Source: JAEUJZ01 sp964460115 (GTDB lineage Bacteria > Myxococcota_A > Polyangia > Palsa-1104 > JAEUJZ01). From it: DNA of 64,000 nucleotides. Both the position numbers and the translations under genes were made by a program. The notes under the pieces are model-generated. The model ran no database searches. It was not told where the DNA came from and saw only the letters and a program-made list of their open reading frames with translations. The stretch spans positions 55,275 through 119,274 of the forward strand of contig CAYWPR010000010.1 of assembly GCA_964460115.1 (NCBI GenBank). Reading direction: 5' to 3'. Shown piece by piece: positions 8,403 through 17,153 of the stretch. Numbering within the stretch: position 1 is the first letter of the stretch; every line of letters begins with the position of its first letter.

Positions 8403-9884
8403 ATGCGGCTACGCCAATACGATGATCTAGATGCCCTCGCGCTGGCTGAACTCATTGCCAAAAAGGAGCTATCGCCGCAAGAGGTGCTGGAAGCAGCCAT
8501 CGAGCGCATTACGGAACGCAATCCGCGCCTCAACGCGGTCGTGCATACTTTGTTTGAACGCGCGCGAGCGCGGGTCGCTGACCTGCCCGATGGCCCTTTG
8601 CGTGGTGTGCCTTTTCTGCTCAAAGATTTGAAACTGCAGCTTGCCGGCACGCCGACGACAGGCAGCACGCGCCTGGCCATGTCCAAGATTGCGACCCAAA
8701 GCAGCGTGCTCACCGAGCGATACGAAGCCGCCGGACTGCAGATTCTGGGCAAGACCAATACTCCAGAGCTTGGCATCATGGGGGTTACTGAGCCGGCCGT
8801 TCGTGGTCCTTGCAAAAATCCCTGGAACTTGGCCCATACCTCGGGCGGCAGTTCCGGAGGCGCAGCCGCAGCAGTAGCAGCGCGCATGGTCCCCATTGCC
8901 CATGGCGGCGACGGCGGAGGCTCTATTCGCATTCCGGCCTCGGCCTGCGGTTTGTTTGGATTAAAACCCACCCGCGGTCGCGTGACGATGGCGCCTTTTG
9001 CCGGGGAAGGATGGGGCGGATTTGTGCAAGAGCACGTGCTAAGCCGCTCGGTGCGCGACAGCGCAGCGCTGCTTGACATTGCCGATCCGCCCACCCCGGG
9101 CGAGCCTTATGGAGTTCCGGCCAAAGCCCGACCGTGGCTGGAAGAAGTCGGACGAGATCCTGGAAAGCTGCGCATCGCCTTCAGCAAACAGCCTTTTTAT
9201 AGCGGTCAAACCCATCCAGACTGTGCAGCCGCTGTAGATGATTCCATCAAGCTGCTTAGCAGCCTTGGCCACGAAGTGGTTGAAGCTCGTCCCGCATTTT
9301 CGCGACAAGACATGGTCGCTGCCTACTTTTTGACGGTGGCCGTCCACGTTGCGCGGACTGTGGAGCAAATCAGCCAAGAAGCCGGCAAAAAGACGCCCGA
9401 TGCGGCCGACTTTGAAGCGGTGACTTATCTTTTGGCATGCATCGGCTGGAAAACCAGCGCCCCCAAACTGCTGGCCGCGCAGCAGCTTATGCAAAAAACC
9501 GCACGCGACGTCGCAGGCTTTTTTCAGCAGTACGATATGCTGCTGACGCCGACTCTGGCCCAGCCGCCTGTGCGCATTGGGCAACTTGAAATGACGCGCA
9601 GCGAGCTTTTGCAATTGGCGATACTGCGCACCCTGCCCCTTGGCAAGCTGCTCGATCTGGCATTGCACAACATGGGCGGCGCCAAGCTGGCCTATACGCC
9701 CAACACCCAGCTATACAATCAGATTGGTCAGCCGGCGATGAGCGTGCCGCTTTTCACAAACGCGCAAGGACTGCCCATCGGAGTGCAGTTTGGCGCCGGC
9801 TTTGGAGAGGAAGCGAAGCTATTTCGTTTGGCGGCGCAGCTTGAAGCCGCCCGACCTTGGGCAACGCGCAAGCCCCCCCTCTAA
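8403..9884 (+). CDS. Amidase signature family hydrolase
   Basis: A 493-residue amidase with the complete Ser-cisSer-Lys triad. Lys74 lies in GVPFLLKDL, the cis-Ser (about Ser150) in HTSGGSSGG, and the nucleophile Ser174 in GGDGGGSIRIPASACG. The family C-terminus is also intact (IGQPAMSVPLF, then GLPIGVQFGAGFGEEAKLFRLAAQLE). Members hydrolyse amide bonds in substrates ranging from fatty amides to peptides; which one applies here is open. The longest ORF begins at 8190 in the divergent promoter region, but the family N-terminus (MRLRQYDDLDALALAELI) begins at 8403. The ERG2-like gene starts 37 bp after the stop and the carbamoyltransferase follows, all on one strand, so an operon is likely. Confidence 0.9.
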   Translation: MRLRQYDDLDALALAELIAKKELSPQEVLEAAIERITERNPRLNAVVHTLFERARARVADLPDGPLRGVPFLLKDLKLQLAGTPTTGSTRLAMSKIATQSSVLTERYEAAGLQILGKTNTPELGIMGVTEPAVRGPCKNPWNLAHTSGGSSGGAAAAVAARMVPIAHGGDGGGSIRIPASACGLFGLKPTRGRVTMAPFAGEGWGGFVQEHVLSRSVRDSAALLDIADPPTPGEPYGVPAKARPWLEEVGRDPGKLRIAFSKQPFYSGQTHPDCAAAVDDSIKLLSSLGHEVVEARPAFSRQDMVAAYFLTVAVHVARTVEQISQEAGKKTPDAADFEAVTYLLACIGWKTSAPKLLAAQQLMQKTARDVAGFFQQYDMLLTPTLAQPPVRIGQLEMTRSELLQLAILRTLPLGKLLDLALHNMGGAKLAYTPNTQLYNQIGQPAMSVPLFTNAQGLPIGVQFGAGFGEEAKLFRLAAQLEAARPWATRKPPL

Positions 9885-9921
9885 TTCACATTCACAGGTT
9901 GGTTACAGCCCCGGAGACATC

Positions 9922-10482
9922 GTGGGATACATCTTTCACCCCGAAAAAATTCACGAAATCAGCAAACGTGGCATCGGTCTGCCACATCGTCAGATGTGCC
10001 AAGCAATCGTCGATGGTCTATCGCAGGAATATCGAAATCACATCGATGAAAATCCGCGCTGGATGTTCAATATGGCGGCGGGCGCCACCGGCTGCATGGC
10101 GCTACTGCATTGCTCGCTGACCGAATACATCATGATCTTCGGTTCGGCCATCGGCACCGAAGGATATTCCGGCCGCTATCACCTGGACATCTACGATTCG
10201 GTGGTGGCCGGTGAAATGTGGACTTGTACCGAGGCCCAATTGCACGAAAAGCAGGTACATAGTCCCGGAGAGCTTGCTCACCTGCCGCGCCGCAGCACCA
10301 AAGCTTATCGCATCATCGACGGAACTTGGATGGTCGAGTATGGCCGAGGCCTGATTCCTACGGCGCTTCCAGTAGGACTGGCCGATGCGGCTTTTAGCGC
10401 CATGGATGCGCGAACCATTTGGAAAACGCTGGTCAGCTACGCCCGACTGGCGACGCGCGAACTGGCGCAGGGCAAGATTTGA
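9922..10482 (+). CDS. ERG2 / sigma-1 receptor family protein (sterol C8 isomerase-like)
   Basis: A 186-residue protein that reads as a bacterial homologue of eukaryotic ERG2 sterol C8-isomerase and the sigma-1 receptor. The core LTEYIMIFGSAIGTEGYSGR and the C-terminal WMVEYGRGLIPTALP (followed by GLADAAF) match signature stretches of that family as I remember them. Asp92 (IYDSVVAG) and Glu139 (MVEYGRG) sit 47 residues apart and correspond to the ligand-binding Asp126/Glu172 pair of human sigma-1. The N-terminal membrane helix of the eukaryotic proteins is absent. A GTG at 9922 with CGGAG six to seven bases upstream is the chosen start; the longer ORF from 9790 overlaps the amidase. No other sterol gene is visible in the window, so the substrate is uncertain. 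Confidence 0.85.
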   Translation: MGYIFHPEKIHEISKRGIGLPHRQMCQAIVDGLSQEYRNHIDENPRWMFNMAAGATGCMALLHCSLTEYIMIFGSAIGTEGYSGRYHLDIYDSVVAGEMWTCTEAQLHEKQVHSPGELAHLPRRSTKAYRIIDGTWMVEYGRGLIPTALPVGLADAAFSAMDARTIWKTLVSYARLATRELAQGKI

Positions 10483-10510
10483 TGCGGAGCGGACAAAGTA
10501 GGCGTACCTG

Positions 10511-12331
10511 ATGATCATCTTGGGCCTTAACGCCTACCATGGCGATGCCAGCGCGGCCTTGCTAGTCAATGGCGATTTGGTCGGAGCCGTCGAAGAAGAA
10601 CGCCTGAACCGGCAAAAACACTGCGCCGGCTTTCCCAAGTTGGCAGTGGCAAGCTGTTTGTCGCTAGCACCGGCCGAAATTTCGGCGCAGGACATCGATC
10701 ACGTCGCAATCTCACGCGATCCGCGGGCCCAGATTTTGCGCAAAGCCGCTTATCTAAGCGGTCAAGCATTGCACTTGGTCCTTTCGCCTGCTGCGCAAAG
10801 CCACCGCGCGAATTTTTTGGCAACGCTGCGCCAGCGTCTTTCCAATCGCCAGCGCTTGCACAAGCTGCACAACGTTCTGGCGGCGGCGCTTAGCGTTTCT
10901 CCGCAGCATCTGCGCGCCAAATTTCATGCCGTCGAGCATCATCGCGCCCATCTTGGCAGTGCATTTTTCGCTTCGGAATTTTCCGAAGCGGCGGTGCTGT
11001 CTCTGGATGGCTTTGGCGATTTTGTATCGACGATGTGGGGCATCGGCCGCGATAGGCACATCGATGTGCTGGGCGAGGTTTGCTTTCCTCATTCCCTGGG
11101 CGTGCTTTATACCGCTGTCTGCCAGTGGCTCGGTTTTGCCAAGTATGGCGATGAAGGCAAGGTCATGGGACTGTCGGCCTATGGCCGTCCGCGTCATCTT
11201 GAAAGGATGCGGGCGCTTTTGCAGCTAGGCGACTCGGATACCGGCCATTTCGCGCTGAATTTGCGCTACTTTCGCCATCATCGCGCAGGCGTGGACATGA
11301 GCTTTTTGGACGGAACGCCCAGCCTTGGCAAGCTGTATGCGCCAGCGCTCTGCGAACTTTTGGGCGCGCCCCGTCCGCCCGGACCCGACATCGAAAAAGA
11401 GGAGTATTTCTGCGATGTGGCGGCCAGTCTGCAAGCCTTGCTGGAAGAGGCAGTCCTGCACATCTGCAAAGCGCTGTACCGGCGAACCGGACTGCGCCGT
11501 CTGTGTCTGGCCGGCGGAGTCGCTTTAAACTGCGTGGCCAACGGACGAATTCTTGATGAAAGCGGATTTCGCGAGCTCTTTATTCAACCAGCAGCCGGCG
11601 ACAATGGCACGGCGCTCGGCGCAGCGCTGTGGGTCGAGCATCAGATTCTTGGCCGACCGCGCCGCTTTGTCATGCGACATGCCTACACCGGCCCGCAATT
11701 TGATGAAGCTGCCTGCCGCGCCGCGGTGAAACAATTTCGCAAAGATTTTTCGTGCGACTGGCCTCTCGAACGACTCAGCGAATTCGAACGCGTCGAGCGC
11801 GCCGCCAGCGCCATCGCCGATGGCGCCGTGCTCGGCTGGTATCAGGGGCGCATGGAATTTGGTCCGCGGGCGCTAGGACATCGCAGCATTTTGTGCGATC
11901 CGCGCAATCCGCAAATCAAAGAAGTACTCAACCGTCGCATCAAGCATCGCGAGCCATTTCGCCCATTTGCTCCCTCGGTGCTTGCCGACCAAGCGGCGGA
12001 CTGGTTCGAGCGCGGCGCTCCCTCGCCAGCTATGTTGCTAGTGGACCGCGTGCGCCAAGAACGGTGGGCCCTTGTGCCGGCGGTGACCCATCAAGATGGA
12101 ACCGCGCGGCTTCAGACTGTATCCGCCGAATCTAGCCCGCTTTATTACGCGCTGCTGCAAGCTTTTTGGCGCCGCACCGGAGTGCCCATGCTGCTAAACA
12201 CGTCCTTTAACGAGCACGAACCCATCGTCTGTACCCCCGCCGAGGCGCTGCACTGCTTTGCCAAAACCCACATGGACGTGCTGGTTCTAGGTCCGTTTTA
12301 TATCGAACGCCCCGGCTGGCATCCGCAATGA
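10511..12331 (+). CDS. Carbamoyltransferase (NodU/CmcH family)
   Basis: A full-length 606-residue carbamoyltransferase. The N-terminal Kae1-like half starts MIILGLNAYHGDASAALL and contains the metal-binding histidine cluster EHHRAHLGSAFFAS, then LSLDGFGDF and GDEGKVMGLSAYGRP. The C-terminal domain has MEFGPRALGHRSILCDPRNP and NTSFNEHEPIVCTPAEALHC, as in CmcH, NodU and TobZ. The enzyme would adenylate carbamoyl phosphate and transfer the carbamoyl group to a hydroxyl of a small molecule. It starts 28 bp after the ERG2-like gene, so the amidase, isomerase-like protein and carbamoyltransferase may modify one lipid or secondary metabolite. No biosynthetic megasynthase is nearby. Confidence 0.93.
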   Translation: MIILGLNAYHGDASAALLVNGDLVGAVEEERLNRQKHCAGFPKLAVASCLSLAPAEISAQDIDHVAISRDPRAQILRKAAYLSGQALHLVLSPAAQSHRANFLATLRQRLSNRQRLHKLHNVLAAALSVSPQHLRAKFHAVEHHRAHLGSAFFASEFSEAAVLSLDGFGDFVSTMWGIGRDRHIDVLGEVCFPHSLGVLYTAVCQWLGFAKYGDEGKVMGLSAYGRPRHLERMRALLQLGDSDTGHFALNLRYFRHHRAGVDMSFLDGTPSLGKLYAPALCELLGAPRPPGPDIEKEEYFCDVAASLQALLEEAVLHICKALYRRTGLRRLCLAGGVALNCVANGRILDESGFRELFIQPAAGDNGTALGAALWVEHQILGRPRRFVMRHAYTGPQFDEAACRAAVKQFRKDFSCDWPLERLSEFERVERAASAIADGAVLGWYQGRMEFGPRALGHRSILCDPRNPQIKEVLNRRIKHREPFRPFAPSVLADQAADWFERGAPSPAMLLVDRVRQERWALVPAVTHQDGTARLQTVSAESSPLYYALLQAFWRRTGVPMLLNTSFNEHEPIVCTPAEALHCFAKTHMDVLVLGPFYIERPGWHPQ

Positions 12332-12335
12332 AGGC

Positions 12336-13244
12336 TTAGGGTTTGGAAGCGGACGGGACCAAAGTCGCGTCCGCATGCAAAGTTCGCGCTTCTTCGGCTT
12401 TGCTGAAACGCTTGGCCTCTTCCCAGTAAACATTCATTTGTTCAAGCGTCAGATTTTTCAACTCGTGCCCGTCGCGGCGGGCACTGCTCTCGACAGAGCC
12501 AAAACGGCGACAAAAACGCTGGTTGGCGGCGCGCAAAGCTTCCTCGGGCCCAATGCCGAGCTTGGCCCCGAGCCGAGTCAGCGTAAATAGCAGATCGCCC
12601 AGCTCATGCACCATTGCCGAGCGGTCTCCTTGCGCAATGGCTTCATCGAGTTCGGCCAATTCCTCGTCGACTTTTTCGCGAACTCCACCCAGTTTGGGCC
12701 AGTCAAAGCCCACCGCCGCGGCTTTTTCGCCCAGTCGCTGCGCGCGCAAAAGCGCCGGCAAGGCCTGCGGCACGCCATCCACCGCGCTGCCCTGCTTGCC
12801 AGCGGCTTTTTTCTCTTCCTGTTTCAGCCGCTGCCAGGCCACAAGCTGCTCTGCCGAGTCCTTGATGATTGCATCGCCGAATATGTGCGGATGTCGACGC
12901 ACCATCTTTTCGACCAAGGTTTTGCAGACATCGTCAATGTTGAAGTCTCCTTGGCGCTCACGCAGGCCCGCTTGAAAAACCACTTGAAACAGCAGATCAC
13001 CAAGCTCCTCGCGATGACCCGCAACATTTCCTTCTTCGAGTGCCTCTAGAACCTCATAGGCTTCTTCGATGAGGTAGGGCCGCAGCGATTCCAGGGTCTG
13101 CTCGCGATCCCAAGGGCAACCGTTTTCTGCCAGCAAGCGATTTAGCAGGGCAACTACCTCGCCAAAGCGATCGCCGCCGCCGGGCAGCAACGAAACAGAT
13201 GTAGCGTTCGCGGCGGACGCCGCAGTTTCACGGGTCGTGGTCAT
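12336..13244 (-). CDS. mazG: Nucleoside triphosphate pyrophosphohydrolase MazG
   Basis: A 302-residue protein with the two-domain MazG layout. The first domain has CPWDREQTLESLRPYLIEEA followed by YEVLEALEE and EELGDLLFQVVFQAGL (residues about 35-110), with the EExxE and ExxD metal-binding motifs. The second repeats them as REKVDEELAELDEAI and HELGDLLFTLTRLG (about residues 195-240). It hydrolyses NTPs to NMP and pyrophosphate and is a housekeeping and stringent-response enzyme. The ORF extends to 13349, but the ATG at 13244 avoids overlap with the divergent TPR gene and begins a normal-looking protein. An Ala-rich stretch precedes the first domain. Confidence 0.9.
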   Translation of the reverse strand: MTTTRETAASAANATSVSLLPGGGDRFGEVVALLNRLLAENGCPWDREQTLESLRPYLIEEAYEVLEALEEGNVAGHREELGDLLFQVVFQAGLRERQGDFNIDDVCKTLVEKMVRRHPHIFGDAIIKDSAEQLVAWQRLKQEEKKAAGKQGSAVDGVPQALPALLRAQRLGEKAAAVGFDWPKLGGVREKVDEELAELDEAIAQGDRSAMVHELGDLLFTLTRLGAKLGIGPEEALRAANQRFCRRFGSVESSARRDGHELKNLTLEQMNVYWEEAKRFSKAEEARTLHADATLVPSASKP

Positions 13245-13336
13245 TCGACAAGTCCGTTTTAGAGGTTGCGCGGACAATAGTCGTCCGCCGCTGTGCTGGC
13301 AAGTTCGGACATACAAGACTTGGTGAGGATGCCTGA

Positions 13337-15739
13337 ATGGGGCTACCATGGAAACAACCTATGAATTTCTCCCGGCGTGCCTTGTTGGCACTGGCGCCCT
13401 TGTGCCTTGTCGCGGCCTGCGCCGCTCCAGTGCGCGTCGCAGAAAAGCCGCCCTCGACAGCTTTCGTACCGACCGGCGCGGCGCCCCCCGGCAATGCGGC
13501 AGCCGTCCCCCCCGGCAATCTTTCAGCCATCAAAGGCGACGAAGACGCCGAGCGCATGCGCCAAACGCTGGACGCGCTTTTCGAAAACGATCCCGCACGT
13601 CCCGCCCTATTTCGCGCCCTGCTCGATTACTACGTCGAGCAGGCCAAGGTCGCCCTTTTGCGCAAACAAAGCGAAGAAGCCTATCAAAGCTTTGAAACCG
13701 CTTTGACGCTTTTTGCCGTCTCTGATCTGCAAAATCTGCCGCCGCCGCCAGTCGCACCGGATCTTTTAACCGTCGCGCGGCAGCTCGATCGTATCTATAG
13801 CCGCCGCGGCGCCCATCCGCAGGTCATCACCGCGATGATGGTGCAAATGACGCTGCAACCAAGCGACCCGGAACTGCAGCGCCGCTACGCCGAAATCAGC
13901 GCCTGGCTAAATAGCCAAAACGAGGGCCTGCCCAGTCTGATGCGCGGCCGAGGCGGGACCTTGTCCAATTTGCTTGCGGCACCACCGCCAACGCTGCAAT
14001 TCGATTTGGAACAGACCTACAAAGTCTGGCCGGTGCCCAAGATTCGCGACGAGCTTGTGGCCATCTATCGCGCCGATGCCGCCGGCAGCATGACGGGCGG
14101 CAAAAAATCCTCCAAGGATTTTTTGCAGTCTTTGTCTGCGAGCCTGCGCCGCAAAGGCTTGACCAATGGACCGGCATTTAAGATTGCGCGGCTCTACCTG
14201 CGCGTATCTAAGCCCCAGGAAGCCGTGGCCGCCATCAAGCAACTGGCGCGCTTGTCGGCCGAAGATGCCAAGCTTTTGGCGCTTTTGGAAGAAACGCTCG
14301 GCCGGCCGGCCGGCCCCGGCGAAACCGAAGAAAGACTGGTTCCGGCAATCAAACTGGCCATGTCGATGGCGCAAAATCCTGAAGATATCGAAGTCAGCTT
14401 GCAAATTTGCCAGGACATTGCGCGGCGTGCGCCGAATCTGCCGAGCGCCCATACCTGCGTTGGCGAGTTGGCGCTGGTGATGGAAAAAAAAGGGCTGGCG
14501 CTTACTGCCTTTGAACGCGTGCGCGCACTTCTGCCCGGCGAACGCGGCGTATGGGACATGGTCGGCCGCCTTTACGTGGACAAACTCAGCGACTTGGTCA
14601 TCGATGAACGTACTGCCTATTTGGAAGACGCGCTCAAACAGGTTGAAGCGTTTTACCAAAGCATGCGCAAACAGTTTCCGCAGAATCCGCCTACAGCCGG
14701 AATCGCGGTTGCCCTGGCCGAGGTAGGTCGCGGCTATTACAACGCCGGGCGCATTGCGGATGCGCTGCGATATCTTGAGCGTTCGATTGCCGTGGAACCA
14801 AATGCCCTGGCGCTTGAGCAACTGGGAATCTTGCTATTGCGCCGCGGCGAATACGAACGGGCGGCGCAAACGCTCGAGCGAGCACGCGCGGTGTTTACGG
14901 CCAATCAGCAGGCCGATCCAAGCGCTCGGATGCTCTTTTTCGCCCGCATGGGCCGATTGGTGGCGGAAGCGCTAGAGATGCATCCGCAGCTTGCAGTGAA
15001 GCGCCAAGCGGCTGAAGTACGCGAGCGGACGCTGCGCCAGTTTGAGCAACTTTTGGATAGCAACCGACTAAGCAGCAGCCGCGCTGGAGAGGCGGAAATC
15101 GAACGCGGCAAGCTGCTTTACGAAAATGGGCAACGTGAACAGGCGCTAGAAGCCTTTCGCCGTGCTGCCGACGCCACGGGGGCTGATGAACCGCAAGGCC
15201 GCAGCCAGGGACAGCCCTACGTCGATATGATGGCGTTTTTGATACCTCGCGGTGAAATCGAAGAATCGGTCAGCATGTACCATCGCGCTTTGGGACGAGT
15301 ACGCCTGTCCGAAGCCATGAAGGTCTACACGTCGCTATGGGTCAGCGACATTTTGGCCCGCGCCGGCCAACCCGCCGATCCGTTGACGGAAGCGGTCTTT
15401 GCCGCGGTGCAAGGCGGCAAATGGCCCACGGACCTGGCGCGTTGGGCAAACGGCAGGCTCAGCGAATCCGAACTTTTGATCCGTGCCGATACGCCTGGCA
15501 AACAGGCAGAAGCCAATTTTTATCTGGGAATGGCGCATCTGCGGGCTGGAGAGCGACCACAAGCGGAAGCCTGCTGGCGCAAGGTTCTGGAGACGCAGAT
15601 GTTCGGGTACTTCGAATACGAAATGGCCAGCCTCTATTTGCGGCAAAAAGGCGCACCCACCGCGCCGGTCCCGGCAGTGACTGTACCCGCTTCGACGCGC
15701 GCCACTCCTTCCGTGCGAACTCCAGCCGGAAGCATTTAG
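13337..15739 (+). CDS. Large TPR-repeat lipoprotein
   Basis: An 800-residue protein with a lipoprotein signal (RRALLALAPLCLVAAC, cleavage before Cys28) and a Pro-rich linker. A long array of TPR-like helical pairs follows, for example IAVALAEVGRGYYNAGRIAD near 460, LALEQLGILLLRRGEYERAA near 500 and EIERGKLLYENGQREQALEA near 595. A final TPR unit lies at YLGMAHLRAGERPQAEACWR (about 728-747). GAGG lies upstream of 13337; an alternative ATG at 13361 would shorten the n-region by eight residues. Predicted to be an outer-membrane or periplasmic scaffold; the partner is unknown. It is divergent from mazG. Confidence 0.75.
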   Translation: MGLPWKQPMNFSRRALLALAPLCLVAACAAPVRVAEKPPSTAFVPTGAAPPGNAAAVPPGNLSAIKGDEDAERMRQTLDALFENDPARPALFRALLDYYVEQAKVALLRKQSEEAYQSFETALTLFAVSDLQNLPPPPVAPDLLTVARQLDRIYSRRGAHPQVITAMMVQMTLQPSDPELQRRYAEISAWLNSQNEGLPSLMRGRGGTLSNLLAAPPPTLQFDLEQTYKVWPVPKIRDELVAIYRADAAGSMTGGKKSSKDFLQSLSASLRRKGLTNGPAFKIARLYLRVSKPQEAVAAIKQLARLSAEDAKLLALLEETLGRPAGPGETEERLVPAIKLAMSMAQNPEDIEVSLQICQDIARRAPNLPSAHTCVGELALVMEKKGLALTAFERVRALLPGERGVWDMVGRLYVDKLSDLVIDERTAYLEDALKQVEAFYQSMRKQFPQNPPTAGIAVALAEVGRGYYNAGRIADALRYLERSIAVEPNALALEQLGILLLRRGEYERAAQTLERARAVFTANQQADPSARMLFFARMGRLVAEALEMHPQLAVKRQAAEVRERTLRQFEQLLDSNRLSSSRAGEAEIERGKLLYENGQREQALEAFRRAADATGADEPQGRSQGQPYVDMMAFLIPRGEIEESVSMYHRALGRVRLSEAMKVYTSLWVSDILARAGQPADPLTEAVFAAVQGGKWPTDLARWANGRLSESELLIRADTPGKQAEANFYLGMAHLRAGERPQAEACWRKVLETQMFGYFEYEMASLYLRQKGAPTAPVPAVTVPASTRATPSVRTPAGSI

Positions 15740-15756
15740 CGCAAACAGCCGCCCGC

Positions 15757-16485
15757 TCAAACAGTCGTCAGCGCAAACAATTCGACATCTACGCCGGGGC
15801 TGAAGTAGTCCGCGGTGCGCTGCTCGCCGTGTGCAATCTGTGCAGCAGATAGCAGCGTCTCTTCTATTTGGTGAACGCGCGCTTTGTGCAAAGGATAGGG
15901 CCGGTGATGAACCTGGCCGCGAAACAAACGACCGCTGGCGCTAGTCGCATACAGAAAATAGCGCTCGGCCAGAAAAAACTGCAAAGTTCCTACCTGGCTG
16001 GACGGCAGCACCTCTTCTACGGTGTACTGCAGATTCAAGCGTGCCTCGCCGCTGTGGCGCCGGCTTTGATAGTGCACCGTAGAACCATCGACGCGCAGGT
16101 CCATCGTCGCGTAGTGGTAGGGCAGATGGAAAAACGTTCGCGCGGCGTACACCGCCAGCCGATTGGCGGCATCGAGGCTGAAAAACCAGACGCCGGGATT
16201 GCCGCCTTCGTGCAAAACATAGGTGCGAACGTTGGTTTCGTGAAAATTGGCGGTTCCCGGAATCGCCGGCAGAAACCGAAACGGACGCACATTTTGCATC
16301 GTAAACGGAACCAGTCCGACGTAAGCGCGCCCCTCATAAGTATCAATGTCTAGCGATTTGGGAACAAGGGAGCGCAAAAGTGCAACCGGCACTTCCCAAT
16401 GCAAAAATAGCAAGCTGCGCCATTGCTGGTAGCCTTGCGGTGGACCAGCCGGGCGCTTTGTCGGTGTGATTCGATCAATGGTCAT
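15757..16485 (-). CDS. DUF2071 (YqjF-like) family protein
   Basis: A 242-residue protein with the DUF2071 pattern. It has QQWRSLLFLHWEVPVALLRS and LVPKSLDIDTYEGRAYVGLV at the N-terminus, FHETNVRTYVLHEGGNPGVW in the middle, then FFSLDAANRLAVYAARTFFH, and YPLHKARVHQIEETLL near the end. YqjF-type proteins are cytosolic and distantly resemble acetoacetate decarboxylases, but their activity is not established. It is convergent with the TPR lipoprotein (17 bp apart) and 50 bp downstream of the MlaC-like gene on the same strand. Confidence 0.85.
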   Translation of the reverse strand: MTIDRITPTKRPAGPPQGYQQWRSLLFLHWEVPVALLRSLVPKSLDIDTYEGRAYVGLVPFTMQNVRPFRFLPAIPGTANFHETNVRTYVLHEGGNPGVWFFSLDAANRLAVYAARTFFHLPYHYATMDLRVDGSTVHYQSRRHSGEARLNLQYTVEEVLPSSQVGTLQFFLAERYFLYATSASGRLFRGQVHHRPYPLHKARVHQIEETLLSAAQIAHGEQRTADYFSPGVDVELFALTTV

Positions 16486-16535
16486 GACGGCAATTCCTAT
16501 ATCGGATTCGAAACAGTGCCGAAATTGTCGAAAGC

Positions 16536-17153
16536 TTAGTTTCCTTCTTTTAGGCGCGAGCGAATTTTTTCAAGCAGCTTGTCGTAGCTTTGCTCGGTGA
16601 TGATCTTGTGAAACTGCGTCTTGTAGTTACGCACCAGGCTGACTTCGTCGGTGATGATGTCCCAAACCATCCACGTCCCGCCGACTTTGTGCATTTTGTA
16701 CTCGATTTCAGCGTCGGTGGTTTTGCCTTGGGTTTTGACTTTGACGATGGTTTTGACGCGCGCTTTGTCGGCCGTTATCTGCTCGTCCGAATAGGACACT
16801 TGATAATCCAGACTGTTTTTGATCTGTTTGACGTAGTTTTTTTCGAGCATTTCACGAAAGGCAGCGACAAATTCTTCGCGCTGCTTGGGCAGAAGCGGAT
16901 TCCAGTGATCAGCCAACGAAAGCTTGGCCAGTTCCTGATAGTCCAGAATCTCGCCGGCAAGCTGCTTGATTTGATCCTTTTGCTTCTTTTCTTCAGGTGA
17001 GTCCTTGGCCGGATTTTGCCGCAGCAAACGTTCTACTTGCTCGTTGCGCTGCTTCAAAAGATCCGTAGGACGCGTGTCCGAAGCCCCGAGCGCCAGCATC
17101 GGCACTAGCAGCGCAAAAAGGTATATCGAAAGTTGTCGCAGAACCATGATCAT
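16536..17153 (-). CDS. MlaC/Ttg2D-like periplasmic phospholipid-binding protein
   Basis: A 205-residue protein with a signal peptide (LSIYLFALLVPMLALGA, residues about 6-22). The MlaC fold follows: a helical N-terminal part with EILDYQELAKLSLADHW, the FVAAFREMLEKNYVKQIKN segment, then TDAEIEYKMHKVGGTWMVWD and an ISLVRNY-like strand (VSLVRNYKTQFHKII). MlaC proteins shuttle phospholipid between outer and inner membrane. The chosen ATG at 17153 overlaps the TolC-like stop in ATGA and has GGAATGGA upstream, giving tight coupling. The MlaFEDB transporter genes are not nearby, so this may be a paralogue with a dedicated TolC-like partner. Confidence 0.85.
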   Translation of the reverse strand: MIMVLRQLSIYLFALLVPMLALGASDTRPTDLLKQRNEQVERLLRQNPAKDSPEEKKQKDQIKQLAGEILDYQELAKLSLADHWNPLLPKQREEFVAAFREMLEKNYVKQIKNSLDYQVSYSDEQITADKARVKTIVKVKTQGKTTDAEIEYKMHKVGGTWMVWDIITDEVSLVRNYKTQFHKIITEQSYDKLLEKIRSRLKEGN

